64,000 nucleotides of DNA from Bacteriovoracaceae bacterium (GTDB taxonomy: Bacteria > Bdellovibrionota > Bacteriovoracia > Bacteriovoracales > Bacteriovoracaceae): NCBI GenBank assembly GCA_013141065.1, contig JABFRR010000001.1, positions 124,001 through 188,000 on the forward strand, written 5' to 3'. The notes under the pieces were generated by a model. It made no database searches and had not been told where the DNA came from. It was given only the letters and a program-made list of their open reading frames with translations. A program made the translations under genes and the position numbers. Positions 1 to 9,003 of the stretch are shown one piece after another (position 1 is the first letter of the stretch; each line of letters opens with the position of its first letter).

Positions 1-236
1 ATACCAATGGTACCAGGTCTTTTTTTATAAATTTTGCGCTCAATTGTCCCATCATCTCTTTCATTGTAATAAGCCGACGATGAGTGCGCCGTTACATCAA
101 TCCAAGCAGGATCAACGGGCCCGAGGGCTTCGACAATATCGATAATGTCTTGAACGGACCTTCCTCTTGGAGGAGGGACAATTTCATAGCTAAAGAGTGG
201 GTTTTTTGCTCGGTCTAGGTGTTCTGTAACTTTCAT
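1..236 (-). CDS. metF: Methylenetetrahydrofolate reductase-like protein, N-terminal part (cut by window edge)
   Basis: Reading leftward from the ATG at 236, the frame stays open to base 1 and encodes [13 protein letters not shown], then [18 protein letters not shown] and [12 protein letters not shown]. These are recognisable N-terminal motifs of 5,10-methylenetetrahydrofolate reductases, the FAD enzymes that make 5-methyl-THF for methionine synthesis. Only about 78 codons are inside the window. It is divergent from the epimerase gene starting at 312, so the 75 bases between them should hold both promoters. The family call rests on motif memory and was not checked by alignment. Confidence 0.75.
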   Translation of the reverse strand, partial: MKVTEHLDRAKNPLFSYEIVPPPRGRSVQDIIDIVEALGPVDPAWIDVTAHSSSAYYNERDDGTIERKIYKKRPGTIG

Positions 237-311
237 AGGCTTTAATATATCAAGAAATAAAGAGTTCTACTAGGCTTGTGAGAGAGAGAGACAAGATTTA
301 TACTTAAATTT

Positions 312-1181
312 ATGAGTGACTGGTATCAAATTGAGAGCAAATCGTTGATTGTCCAAATTACGACTAAGGGTGCTGAGATGAAGCGGCTCTTTTCTCGTGA
401 TTGGCATCGTGAGTTGTTATGGTTGGGGGACAATAAGGTATGGGATAGATCCGCACCAATTTTGTTTCCTATCGTTGGCAAACTCAAAGACGATGAGTAT
501 GAGTTACACGGGAAAAAATACAAACTCGGCCAACACGGTTTTGCTCGCGATATGGAATTTAAGTGCGTTGAAAGCACGACTAAAGAGGTGGAGTTTTTAC
601 TGGTGGCCTCTCAAGAGAGTTTTGTTCATTACCCTTTTTGTTTTGAAGTCCGTGTTCGTTACAGTGTTGAAGATTCAAAAGTTAAAGTTTTTTACTTTGT
701 TAAAAATGATGACCGACAAGATATGTTTTTTTCTATTGGCGCTCATCCTGCTTTTGACACCAAAGATATTAATCACTATGAAATTCGTTTTGAAAAAGAG
801 GAAACTGAATTTTTTAGAGTAGAGCAAGGTTTAGTTAATTGGAAAAAGCCTCAACTTTTGTCAGGTACATCACTGCCCCTCAACGCTGAAATTTTTAAAA
901 ATGATGCTCTTATTTTTAAGAAACTCAAATCTCGTCACGTAGATTTAGTCGATACAAAAAAACACGAAAGGATTCGCATAACTTCCAACTCTGATTTTTT
1001 TGGTATCTGGGGAAAAGATAAAGTTCCCTTTGTCTGCCTGGAGCCTTGGTTTGGTGTGAGCGATGATAATGAAACGGATAAAAAACTTTCAACCAAAAAA
1101 GGAATAATCAATCTTCCCGCTGGTGAAATTTTTGGTTTTTCTTACACAATTGAAATGAAGTATATCGGAAATCACACTTGA
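312..1181 (+). CDS. Aldose 1-epimerase family protein (LacX-like)
   Basis: A 289-residue protein with the galactose-mutarotase fold signature: PILFPIVGKL near residue 50, QHGFARDMEF near 74, a central GAHPAF motif (His and Asp of the active-site region) near 142, and LEPWFGVSD near 246. Members interconvert alpha and beta anomers of hexoses; the LacX branch has unclear substrates. Length is typical for the LacX subgroup. Its TGA overlaps the TTG start of the next gene by three bases, so the two are probably translationally coupled. It is cytoplasmic, with no signal peptide. Confidence 0.82.
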   Translation: MSDWYQIESKSLIVQITTKGAEMKRLFSRDWHRELLWLGDNKVWDRSAPILFPIVGKLKDDEYELHGKKYKLGQHGFARDMEFKCVESTTKEVEFLLVASQESFVHYPFCFEVRVRYSVEDSKVKVFYFVKNDDRQDMFFSIGAHPAFDTKDINHYEIRFEKEETEFFRVEQGLVNWKKPQLLSGTSLPLNAEIFKNDALIFKKLKSRHVDLVDTKKHERIRITSNSDFFGIWGKDKVPFVCLEPWFGVSDDNETDKKLSTKKGIINLPAGEIFGFSYTIEMKYIGNHT

Positions 1182-1870
1182 AATATTTAATTCCACTTGT
1201 ATCCAGAGGTCCTTCGGCATCATCAAAAGATAATGTTTTAGCTGTGACTGGTCTTCAGGAAAATATTTTTATTATGGATAATCACCGCTTGGCCCTGTGG
1301 AGTTGGTTTTCTAAAATGAAAAAAAATAGTCGTTATAATTTTTTTCACATTGATGCTCATCCGGATATGAGTGAATCGGCCATCAGCGGATTTCATCATG
1401 ACTTATGGAATTTAACTTTAGAAGAGTATAGAACAACGTGGGCAGCGGAAATTAACGAACCACTTTTTCGCTGGGATAATTACATCGAAGTCTTTTTGCA
1501 AAAATATCCTGAATGTGTAGGTAAGACTTATTCAGCTACTCATCATCTAGGATCAAGTAAAAATTTATCTGTTGATATAAAGCCTTATGATTTAGTGAAA
1601 ACGATGAATGGGATTTTTAGTGGTGAAAGCTACGTGAATGATTTTAATTTTATTGTTAATCTCGATCTTGATTACTTTTTTTCAGCCGCACCTGAAAAGC
1701 ATGTCTTATTTAGTGAGAGTTATATCGACAGCCTCGTGCGATCAATTGCTATGGGACTAGATTCAGGCTTAATTGAAATTCTGACTATTTCTCTTTCCCC
1801 GGAGTGCTGTGGCTCTTGGGAGAAAGCCGAGAGTCTTTTAAAGCGATTCGGATATCACTTAAAAGATTAA
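1178..1870 (+). CDS. UPF0489 family protein
   Basis: A 230-residue protein read from a TTG start that overlaps the upstream stop. It contains DNHRLALW near residue 34 and HIDAHPDM near 57, the hallmark of the UPF0489 family, and a later NLDLDYFF. The clustered His and Asp residues look like a metal-binding hydrolase site, but the family has no established reaction that I know of. Coupling to the sugar epimerase suggests a shared metabolic role (inference). The TTG is used because no ATG or GTG with a ribosome-binding site is available near the start of the frame. Confidence 0.72.
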   Translation: MKYLIPLVSRGPSASSKDNVLAVTGLQENIFIMDNHRLALWSWFSKMKKNSRYNFFHIDAHPDMSESAISGFHHDLWNLTLEEYRTTWAAEINEPLFRWDNYIEVFLQKYPECVGKTYSATHHLGSSKNLSVDIKPYDLVKTMNGIFSGESYVNDFNFIVNLDLDYFFSAAPEKHVLFSESYIDSLVRSIAMGLDSGLIEILTISLSPECCGSWEKAESLLKRFGYHLKD

Positions 1871-1947
1871 CTCTTTCTTTTTTCCCCAAAATTTAAAATT
1901 TGATTATAATAGTTTGAGACACCAACATTTTTTCAAAGGATTGAATT

Positions 1948-2235
1948 ATGGAAATGGAAAGACGAACGATTATTGAATTTCTTAAAACAAGTGACTCAGA
2001 CTACGATCCAGCAATGGCCTCTTGGTCAATGATGGACTTAATTGATTATATGATCGACATGATGGCCGAGGCAGAGCTTGATTATTCGATTCTTTCAACT
2101 GCATTTGCAAGCCGAGTTCACCCAGATCGTTTTGATCAATTTCACGACGCTGTAATGAATCAGTATGAGACAATTCGTGATGGGGAAGAAATTCCTGAGC
2201 CGATGTTAGATAGAATTGCTTCGCAGTATAGATAG
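1948..2235 (+). CDS. Small acidic hypothetical protein
   Basis: A 95-residue acidic, Met-rich protein I do not recognise. It starts at an ATG preceded by AAAGGA, a good ribosome-binding site. It has no signal peptide or membrane segment and should be mostly helical. It is a single-gene unit closed by the strong hairpin terminator at 2259-2303. The 77-base gap to the upstream UPF0489 gene and its own RBS suggest separate expression. Confidence 0.65.
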   Translation: MEMERRTIIEFLKTSDSDYDPAMASWSMMDLIDYMIDMMAEAELDYSILSTAFASRVHPDRFDQFHDAVMNQYETIRDGEEIPEPMLDRIASQYR

Positions 2236-2258
2236 TTTTTATTTTTTTGCAATATAGT

Positions 2259-2303
2259 CCCTCTTTGAAAGTTTTTTTTAATTTTTTCAAAGAGGGATTT
2301 TTT
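2259..2303. terminator. Bidirectional rho-independent terminator
   Basis: Perfect 12-bp stem: CCCTCTTTGAAA at 2259-2270 pairs with TTTCAAAGAGGG at 2285-2296. A T-run follows on the plus side and an A-rich stretch lies between the arms. It sits between the convergent genes ending at 2235 (+) and 2303 (-) and can serve both. Confidence 0.85.
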
Positions 2304-2869
2304 TATTTTAGGTTGACGATTGTAGAGAGGATTCCAATACTCGCAGCGAACATGACTCCCATTTTTAGAGTGAGACTGTATTCTTGTTCTTTTAGGTCTT
2401 TTTTTAATTCTGATTTGAGATCTTTCATATCACTATGAAGCTCAGTTTTGAGATCTTTCATATCGGTTTGAAGTTCTGACTTGAGATTTTTCATTTCGGT
2501 TTGAAGCTCTGTTTTGAGATCTTTCATATCGGTTTGAAGATCTGACTTGAGATTTTTCATTTCGGTTTGAAGCTCTGTCTTGAGATTTTTCATTTCGGTT
2601 TGAAGTTCTGTTTTAAGATCTTTCATTTCGGTTTGAAGTTCTGTTTTAAGATCTTTCATTTCGGTTTGAAGTTCTGTCTTCAGATCTTTCATTTCATTTT
2701 GAACATCTCTTAGGTCAGATTTTGACATAAAGTAATGTTCCTTAAAATCAGCTTTAGTTGCGAGATTTTGTTCCATGAGATCCATCCAAATTTGTACAGA
2801 CTCTTTAGCCTGTTCAGTGGAAAAGCCCACCTTTTCTAATTTCTCAGTATACCTTAAAGCTTGAATCAT
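2303..2869 (-). CDS. Coiled-coil repeat protein with C-terminal membrane anchor (DUF1640-like)
   Basis: A 188-residue protein. Residues 1-59 resemble the N-terminal part of DUF1640/CCDC90-like coiled-coil proteins (ALRYTEKLEKVGFSTEQAK). Residues 60-158 are nine tandem 11-residue units of the form MKDLKTELQTE, and residues 167-187 form a hydrophobic membrane segment. An 11-residue period is typical of a continuous right-handed coiled coil, so this should be a long membrane-tethered rod. Function unknown. Copy number may vary between strains because the DNA is an exact 33-bp repeat array. Confidence 0.72.
   Translation of the reverse strand: MIQALRYTEKLEKVGFSTEQAKESVQIWMDLMEQNLATKADFKEHYFMSKSDLRDVQNEMKDLKTELQTEMKDLKTELQTEMKDLKTELQTEMKNLKTELQTEMKNLKSDLQTDMKDLKTELQTEMKNLKSELQTDMKDLKTELHSDMKDLKSELKKDLKEQEYSLTLKMGVMFAASIGILSTIVNLK
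2396..2692 (-). repeat. Nine tandem 33-bp coding repeats
   Basis: 297 bases made of nine 33-base units, each encoding M-K-[DN]-L-K-[TS]-[ED]-L-Q-T-[ED] or a close variant. Identical codons recur in adjacent units, which points to recent slippage or unequal exchange rather than old divergence. Confidence 0.9.
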
Positions 2870-2993
2870 TGCATCTCCTCCTGAATATTCATCATGTTAG
2901 GGGCTAGAGATGCAAGCCTAATGGTAAAAGACCTAATCTTAACTTCTTAAGATTAGGTCTTATAATCATGGACTAAATTCTATTTTTGACGAT

Positions 2994-4058
2994 TTAAAGA
3001 GCGAAAAACGATCCGTCTTCATTAGCATGCTTTTGAGTAATCATTCCATAACCTGGATAGTTCACACCATCGATTTCAAAGTCAGCGCCGAAACTATCAG
3101 TTCCCCAACTATTTTTGATGTAATACACGCCTTTATAAGTAAAAGTTTTTGAAGTTCCGTCGGCCATTTGTGTTTTGATTTTTACAATTTTGTTATCATC
3201 AAATCCTACAACTAAAACTGAGTGACCTGCTGGCTTAGATGGAGATTTCACTGCATCTATACTTCCTGGCTCTGGGTTTCCGATAATTCCTTGTGCCCAG
3301 TGATCCATGTTTCTTTCAATTCCAAGTTCTGCGCCACCTCTGTGGTTCCAGGCTCCGTAGTAGAAATCGATTTCTAAGATAACGGCCTTTCCATCAAGTA
3401 ATCGCGTTTTAATTGTTTCTACTTCGTAGAGGTAGTAATTGCTATTAGTCGTTGTGAGGTATTCATTTTTGAAATTCAAAGCTTCTGTTCTTGCTGTAAC
3501 AAAATCTTGGTCGTTGATGTCAGCGTCTTGTTTTAACAGTAATGATGGATCAAAGTGTGTGATCTGGCATGACTTCAAAGAAAGCCCAGTAAGTTCGGCA
3601 CATCTTTGTTTTGATAAAAGTGTTTCTGATTTAGTCCAATCAACTCCAACGTAAGGAAGTGTAGCTTCCATCGCCATTCCATATTTTTTTGCTGCCGAAA
3701 AGTTACTTGGCGCACTTGAGCCATCTGATGATCTTCCTCTGACAGATGTGTACTGAAGCCATTCTTCGGAAAGATCGAGGGATTGATCGAAGAATTCATT
3801 TTGGATCATTAGTGTTTCAACATAAGCTGTTGCTGAAAAAATTGAACATGTGCCACGAGATTGTTGAGAGCGAACTGGAGTTTGAAATGTCATGGCCTCT
3901 TCGATGTCGTTTTTTGAAGCGAGGGCCTTGTTAGTTATTAAGCTCGTTTTTGGGTGGATTAAGTGAGTGTAAGCAGAGTCCAGAAATGCGTTGTCGTCGG
4001 CCATGACATTGGTGTTGGCCAAGCTTAGGAGAGTGATGAGGATCAGTTTAGTTTTCAT
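2994..4058 (-). CDS. Secreted papain-family (C1) cysteine protease
   Basis: The start is placed at the ATG at 4058 (AGGAA upstream), which gives a clean signal peptide (MKTKLILITLLSLANTNVMA). The catalytic Cys lies in QQSRGTCSIFSA near residue 75, the His in AGHSVLVVGFDD near 280, and the Asn in YIKNSWGTD near 315: the full papain triad in the usual order. The product should be an exported protease of about 35 kDa. No inhibitor-type propeptide motif is obvious. A monocistronic gene; in a predatory or scavenging bacterium it would fit prey-protein digestion (inference). Confidence 0.85.
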   Translation of the reverse strand: MKTKLILITLLSLANTNVMADDNAFLDSAYTHLIHPKTSLITNKALASKNDIEEAMTFQTPVRSQQSRGTCSIFSATAYVETLMIQNEFFDQSLDLSEEWLQYTSVRGRSSDGSSAPSNFSAAKKYGMAMEATLPYVGVDWTKSETLLSKQRCAELTGLSLKSCQITHFDPSLLLKQDADINDQDFVTARTEALNFKNEYLTTTNSNYYLYEVETIKTRLLDGKAVILEIDFYYGAWNHRGGAELGIERNMDHWAQGIIGNPEPGSIDAVKSPSKPAGHSVLVVGFDDNKIVKIKTQMADGTSKTFTYKGVYYIKNSWGTDSFGADFEIDGVNYPGYGMITQKHANEDGSFFAL

Positions 4059-4236
4059 GAGAAGTTCCTGGTTATTCAAAGTTGGGTGACAATAGGCCTT
4101 TTTGGCGCAGGAGTCCAATTTAAAAAGTAGATTGTGGGTATCTAATTTTGCGGGGGGTGTTAAGTGGGGGCTAGAACATGAAGAAGGTGGGGGTATTAAA
4201 AGCTTAGTCTAATTTAAAATAGGTAATTTAACCCTA

Positions 4237-5742
4237 TTACTTCCATTTTAAGAATTGGAAATCAACGGATGGAGAATTAAAATTCATCTCTTCGTAGTTA
4301 ATATTCGAATTTTTGTTGAACCAATAACCACTACTATAATGCCTTATTGGCCATATGACGGCTTGATCCCATATTTCTCTATTAATGAAATTTATGTCAG
4401 GTTTTTCCTTTTTAAGTTCCTCTTTAATTTTTCCAGTTATGTCTGGGAGACGAATAGCATCCTTAGAAAGAAACATTAATTTTAGGGTATCCATATAGTC
4501 AGAGGCTTCAAAGCCACTACCTAAAATCTCAATGTCATAAATATCATCTTTATTATTTTCTAATATTAACTCTGCACCAGAGTTTTCACCCAGTGCATTT
4601 ATTGCAGAGGAGAAAAAATCAGTTATACTTTTTTTGTTTTTATTTTCTTCAATCCTAGCAGAATAGGTAAAGAAGTGACTCGTAAAAGAAAAAGGTTTAA
4701 ACATGGGTTTTTCAAAAAAGTAAGTTACATCCATAGGTTTGATGTTTTTGAAACTCTGTGGAAGAAATGACAGTGTGATTGGAAAATCATTTTTATATAA
4801 GTCGTTATAAAATTTATATCTTAACCACTTACGAATGTCTTTGTTTTGAAGAATAGATTTTTTATTTTTAATCGCCGAAACCTGTACATAGCCAACTTTG
4901 AGTTTTTCAGAAGAGCTAATATATTCAAATTTATCAGTAACCATTAATGATCCTTTTGAAGCAGGTAGGAAATCTATTTTTTCAATTTCATTTGCAGTCT
5001 TTGCACTAATAAAAACACTAAATTTGATATTGTTAAGACGGTTTTCATGCGAATGAAAATGAACATCGGTTCGAAGTTTTAAATGATATTGTTCTTTGTT
5101 CCAAAGTGTGACTTCATAAGGTCCTGAGGATATTACTTTCATTTTATCTAGCCAAACGCCAGTCTTTTGATCATACAAGCTTGGATGTGCGATACCGTAG
5201 AAGCCAAATGAAAGTCTGTCTAATAAATCAGGCATTGGTTTTACAAAATTAAATGTAATAGTGTTATCTGTTGCTTTAAAACCATCAAGCTTGGAGTTAA
5301 TATCTTTAAAGTTGTCAAATCCAACCAAGAACTCCAATAAACCAGATTCAGATTTCTTTTTATTGTTGAGATATATTAATCGTTTAAAATTGTTTTCAAT
5401 ATCAGTTAAGGTAATTCTGTCCCCATTAGAATATTTCAGATCAGTTCTAATTTTAAAAACCCAAGTTTTAAAATTATTTTCATTTTTCCAACTAGTAGCT
5501 ATCATGGGGAAGTATTCACCATTCTTTTCATTTGATATCAATTTTGCAAATACAGAAGAAAAAGCAGCATGATGAATTAAATAATTATAGTCCAATGGAT
5601 CACTCGAGAAAGCGATTGCTTCAACTCCATAAGTGGCTACTTTATTTTGGTTTTGATTTTTATCAAGATTTTTATAATAAAAAAATAATGAAATCGACAT
5701 GCAGATCAAAATTATAAGATTAGATATTTTTATTCGAATCAA
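4237..5742 (-). CDS. ABC-type peptide/solute-binding protein (SBP family 5)
   Basis: A 501-residue protein with an N-terminal membrane or signal segment (residues 8-23) followed by a family-5 extracellular binding fold: WVFKIRTDLKYSNGDRITLTDI near 95 and the FNFVKPMPDLLDRLS strand near 170 are typical of OppA/DppA-type proteins. The start is a TTG at 5742. No permease or ATPase gene is adjacent. It is divergent from the hybrid histidine kinase at 5914, so it may be the ligand sensor for that kinase rather than a transporter part (inference). The lipobox is not convincing (ILIC lacks a small residue before Cys). Confidence 0.72.
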   Translation of the reverse strand: MIRIKISNLIILICMSISLFFYYKNLDKNQNQNKVATYGVEAIAFSSDPLDYNYLIHHAAFSSVFAKLISNEKNGEYFPMIATSWKNENNFKTWVFKIRTDLKYSNGDRITLTDIENNFKRLIYLNNKKKSESGLLEFLVGFDNFKDINSKLDGFKATDNTITFNFVKPMPDLLDRLSFGFYGIAHPSLYDQKTGVWLDKMKVISSGPYEVTLWNKEQYHLKLRTDVHFHSHENRLNNIKFSVFISAKTANEIEKIDFLPASKGSLMVTDKFEYISSSEKLKVGYVQVSAIKNKKSILQNKDIRKWLRYKFYNDLYKNDFPITLSFLPQSFKNIKPMDVTYFFEKPMFKPFSFTSHFFTYSARIEENKNKKSITDFFSSAINALGENSGAELILENNKDDIYDIEILGSGFEASDYMDTLKLMFLSKDAIRLPDITGKIKEELKKEKPDINFINREIWDQAVIWPIRHYSSGYWFNKNSNINYEEMNFNSPSVDFQFLKWK

Positions 5743-5913
5743 TTTATTTCCAAGTTAAAGTTGTAAAATTAATTGTCTATTAGGAGGTAACAAGAAAACA
5801 ATACGATTATAGCAATATTTTTTATGTGTGATTATTTCACACTTCTTAAATCTTTAATTAATTTCGTCTAGAATACATCGAGACAATTTATTTACAAGAA
5901 AAGAAAGAGAAGT
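5743..5913. promoter_or_regulatory. Divergent promoter region with a short dyad
   Basis: The 171-base gap separates the SBP gene (-) and the kinase gene (+). It has a 6-bp inverted repeat, GTGTGA at 5826-5831 and TCACAC at 5837-5842, and a -10-like TAGAAT near 5870 with a weak TTAAAT 17 bases upstream. A regulator could control both genes from here, but none is adjacent. Confidence 0.4.
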
Positions 5914-7359
5914 ATGAAAAAAGTACTAATTATATTTAAACCGATCCCTTTAGCGGCCCTGTCATTATTGATAGTTACGGTCTTTTTACGTTTTTATCTT
6001 TATGTTAATTCTACTCAACTAATTAAGGAATTTAAGAATCAAAACTTCAAAGAAATTTACGCCTTAGATACTTTAAAAATATCATCACGACTCAACTCTT
6101 TATCTTCTGCAATTAATTGGGTCTGCCTAGAAGGTAGCGTAGATAATAAGCTGTTTTACAAGATGGAACGTGGAAGTTGCTCAACTGGCTTCTTTCAACA
6201 AAAACAAGAATTGCACATACAACAGGCAAACAATATAAAACTGGTTTTTACTACAAAGTTACCTAAGGAAGTGGAGATTTTGTTTTCACTTTTCTTAGTT
6301 CTTCAATCTATTCTAATTTTTGCACTGATAGTCTCAACTCGTAAAGCAGAACAGGAAAAACGTCAAAGCGAGATTAGGAATTCTAAGTTGGCGAGACAAA
6401 TGTCACATGACATTCGTTCGCCTTTAGCTACTTTAAATACTCTGCTACTAGACACTAATATAATTTCGGAAAACGATAGGGATCTGATTGATAAATCACT
6501 CAAAAGAATTAACGAAATTTCGAATTCTTTATTAATGAAAACTAAAGAAGTTAATAGTCTCAAAGAGCAAATTCAGCCACCAAAGCTCTTTGACAATAAT
6601 CTCATTCAAATAATTCAAGAAATTGTAGATGAAAAGCGAGTAGAGTACCGTGAACTCGTTGATGTTAAAATCATCGTGACGTTTAGCCGAGATAATTTAA
6701 AAGCTAAAGTGGAAGAGTTTGAGTTTAAACGAATCATATCAAATCTTATAAATAACAGTATTGAAGCTCGAAAGCTCGGTTCTTTATTAGAGATTTTGAT
6801 AGAGATTAAAACGATTGAAAACAAAATTATTGTTTCGCTACAAGACAATGGCTCAGGTATCCCAGAGTCTGTATTACAAATGCTCGGTTCGGGCGAATAT
6901 ACAACTAAGAAAACAGGTAATGGCCTTGGGCTTTTACACACTTTTGAAAGTGTAAAATCTTGGAATGGCGAAATTTCGATTGATTCAAAAGAAAATTTTG
7001 GAACCTTGATTATGATTTCATTACCACTTATTTATTCAAAAGAAATTAAGACGATTCTTTTAGATGATGATGAGCTTGTGAGGTTGACTTGGGAATCAGT
7101 TGCGAAGCGGAAGGAAATTTCCTTTAAGGCATATTCGAATCCGGATGAGTTTTATAAAGATATTGATACTTTTGATTTATCTTCTCCTATTTATATAGAT
7201 TCAAAATTAGGAAATGAAGTAAAAGGTGAAAACATTGCAATCGACTTGCATGAGAGAGGATTTACTGAACTTTATATTGCTTCTGGATTTGATAAAGAAT
7301 CCTTTAGCCACTTGGGTTTTATAAAAGATGTTAGGGACAAGAGACCTCCTTGGCCATAA
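5914..7359 (+). CDS. Membrane histidine kinase with C-terminal receiver-like domain
   Basis: A 481-residue protein. Membrane helices at about 10-31 and 120-141 frame a periplasmic sensor of about 85 residues. The H-box is MSHDIRSP with His165, the N-box NLINNSIEA near 278, the G1 box DNGSGIP near 311 and the G2 box TGNGLGL near 334. From about 380 a receiver-like fold begins with ILLDDDELVR (acidic pocket 384-386), and Asp near 432 (YIDSKL) is the likely phospho-acceptor. The gene ends only five bases before the first R repeat at 7365, so it is the last chromosomal gene before the cassette array. The C-terminus looks natural rather than truncated. Confidence 0.82.
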   Translation: MKKVLIIFKPIPLAALSLLIVTVFLRFYLYVNSTQLIKEFKNQNFKEIYALDTLKISSRLNSLSSAINWVCLEGSVDNKLFYKMERGSCSTGFFQQKQELHIQQANNIKLVFTTKLPKEVEILFSLFLVLQSILIFALIVSTRKAEQEKRQSEIRNSKLARQMSHDIRSPLATLNTLLLDTNIISENDRDLIDKSLKRINEISNSLLMKTKEVNSLKEQIQPPKLFDNNLIQIIQEIVDEKRVEYRELVDVKIIVTFSRDNLKAKVEEFEFKRIISNLINNSIEARKLGSLLEILIEIKTIENKIIVSLQDNGSGIPESVLQMLGSGEYTTKKTGNGLGLLHTFESVKSWNGEISIDSKENFGTLIMISLPLIYSKEIKTILLDDDELVRLTWESVAKRKEISFKAYSNPDEFYKDIDTFDLSSPIYIDSKLGNEVKGENIAIDLHERGFTELYIASGFDKESFSHLGFIKDVRDKRPPWP

Positions 7360-7364
7360 TCTCA

Positions 7365-7383
7365 ACCCTAAGTCTGCTGGCAC
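7365..7383 (+). repeat. Cassette boundary repeat R1 (left end of array)
   Basis: Exact consensus ACCCTAAGTCTGCTGGCAC immediately after the kinase stop codon. There is no hairpin or pyrimidine tract before it, as expected if the left-most R is the edge of the array. Confidence 0.9.
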
Positions 7384-7461
7384 GCTAGGGAACGCTAGGG
7401 CAGGATTGATTTGAGTTGTCAAAAAAATTAATATAGACTAAATTATTACCATTGATAAAAA

Positions 7462-9003
7462 TTGAGGTGTCTCTTTAATTTCATAAAAAAAAACTTACCG
7501 ATTATTTTTCTATTTCTCGTTCAGTTTTTAAGTTCTTGCTCTCAGTTTTCTGCTAATAATGACATGAAAGATGAAGCATTTAAACTTTTGATAAAATCGT
7601 TTAAGCCTCAATTGGAAATTGTTTTTAATGAATATGCTCCGATTCTACCAGTCGACCGTTCACAATATCCTCTAACTCAAAAACTACCAGGGCCATTTTT
7701 CGATCCAAGTAGAGTTTCTCGTAGCACACTAAAATACGATGCCAACGGAAATTTACTTTTGCGTGCAGGTGATTATGTTGTCCCAGTGATGACTTATTGT
7801 ATGAAGCAAGAAGGATCTAGTCCGAATGGCCACATATATTCACTCAGTAAACTTGAGGGCACGAGAGCTGTGATGATTCGAGAGCTTAATTTATTAGGTT
7901 CACCAAAATTCAATACGCAAGATCTCCAAATTGTTTATTGGAGTTTGCAAGCAGGACTTTCATACGACGAAATGACAAAAGAGAGTCAAGAAATAATTAA
8001 TGAAATTATTCCCCAATATAAACCTCTTTTAAAGGAATCCTTTTTATCAATCTTAGAAAAAAAATGGAATAAAGTTTCAGATAATTCTAATGGATTAATT
8101 TCCTCACTTGAAGAAAGTTCAGAAAGCTTACTTAAAGAGTTGGGAAATGTAGGACAAAAAATTATTGGAATACGCCGATTTAAGGCCCGGCTTGATGAAG
8201 TCGGAAATGACTATTCTCAATTAAGTGAATTGATTAATACAACTTCACTTACAACCTCTCTAAAAAAATCTGATACTTCGTGGTCACAGATTTCAAAGAA
8301 TGTATATGCACGTTTTGTAACAAGTGGACATTATCAGGAAATAGGATTTGTTCAAATCCGAATTTTAAAAGAAAATCAAAATAGAGTAATTAATTCTTTT
8401 TCGGGGGATGTGGTATCTTTTGAACTTGTTTCATTGGTTGGCAATCCTGGTCTAAATTCTATTCAACCTCTTGCATTTTCACCATTGTATGGATATGCGG
8501 GGGTAATGGCATTACCTGTACTTCTAGAAAACCCATTGGCAGCAACAATGGTTTTAGCAGCAGTATTGACAGCTAATACTATTAATTGGGATACATTTTT
8601 CAAACTGCTTGATCTTCTAAAATACTCGAGTGACACACAAGTAAAAGAAGAAATAGGAAAAGGAATAAACGTTTTGCAAGAAGCACATGATGAGTTAGAG
8701 AAACCATTGAAAGAAGCTGGTATTATAACTGATAAGACGAAAAATACTTCGACTAATGAAAAAACTGCCACGCGTGAATATAGTAAGATTGGTGGTGAAA
8801 AAGAGCAGAAAAAAGATTTTGATAAATTACCTGGAAAAATGCATACTGCGTCTGATGGAACAGAATACAAATCTTTGCCTAACGGAAATAATGTTGTTAA
8901 GCGTCCTGCAACGGATAAGCAAGCTCCAACTCTAGAGGTTCAGTCGTCTCAAAATGATTCTAAAAATTATGAGAAACTCAGAATAAAAGTGAGGTATTTA
9001 TGA
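7462..9003 (+). CDS. Large lipoprotein, probable polymorphic-toxin-type effector
   Basis: A 513-residue protein from a TTG start. The N-terminal signal ends in FLSSC, a convincing lipobox. Residues 60-390 are unfamiliar, with a hydrophobic Ala/Leu-rich stretch near 345-375. The C-terminal 80 residues (after a Lys/Glu-rich linker) carry GKMHTASDGTEYKSLPNGN and end in LRIKVRYL, a layout like exchangeable toxin tips. The stop overlaps the start of the next gene (ATGA), the usual arrangement for effector and immunity. That pairing is inferred; no catalytic motif is identifiable. It lies in the first cassette of the array, on the strand opposite most TA cassettes. Confidence 0.5.
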   Translation: MRCLFNFIKKNLPIIFLFLVQFLSSCSQFSANNDMKDEAFKLLIKSFKPQLEIVFNEYAPILPVDRSQYPLTQKLPGPFFDPSRVSRSTLKYDANGNLLLRAGDYVVPVMTYCMKQEGSSPNGHIYSLSKLEGTRAVMIRELNLLGSPKFNTQDLQIVYWSLQAGLSYDEMTKESQEIINEIIPQYKPLLKESFLSILEKKWNKVSDNSNGLISSLEESSESLLKELGNVGQKIIGIRRFKARLDEVGNDYSQLSELINTTSLTTSLKKSDTSWSQISKNVYARFVTSGHYQEIGFVQIRILKENQNRVINSFSGDVVSFELVSLVGNPGLNSIQPLAFSPLYGYAGVMALPVLLENPLAATMVLAAVLTANTINWDTFFKLLDLLKYSSDTQVKEEIGKGINVLQEAHDELEKPLKEAGIITDKTKNTSTNEKTATREYSKIGGEKEQKKDFDKLPGKMHTASDGTEYKSLPNGNNVVKRPATDKQAPTLEVQSSQNDSKNYEKLRIKVRYL

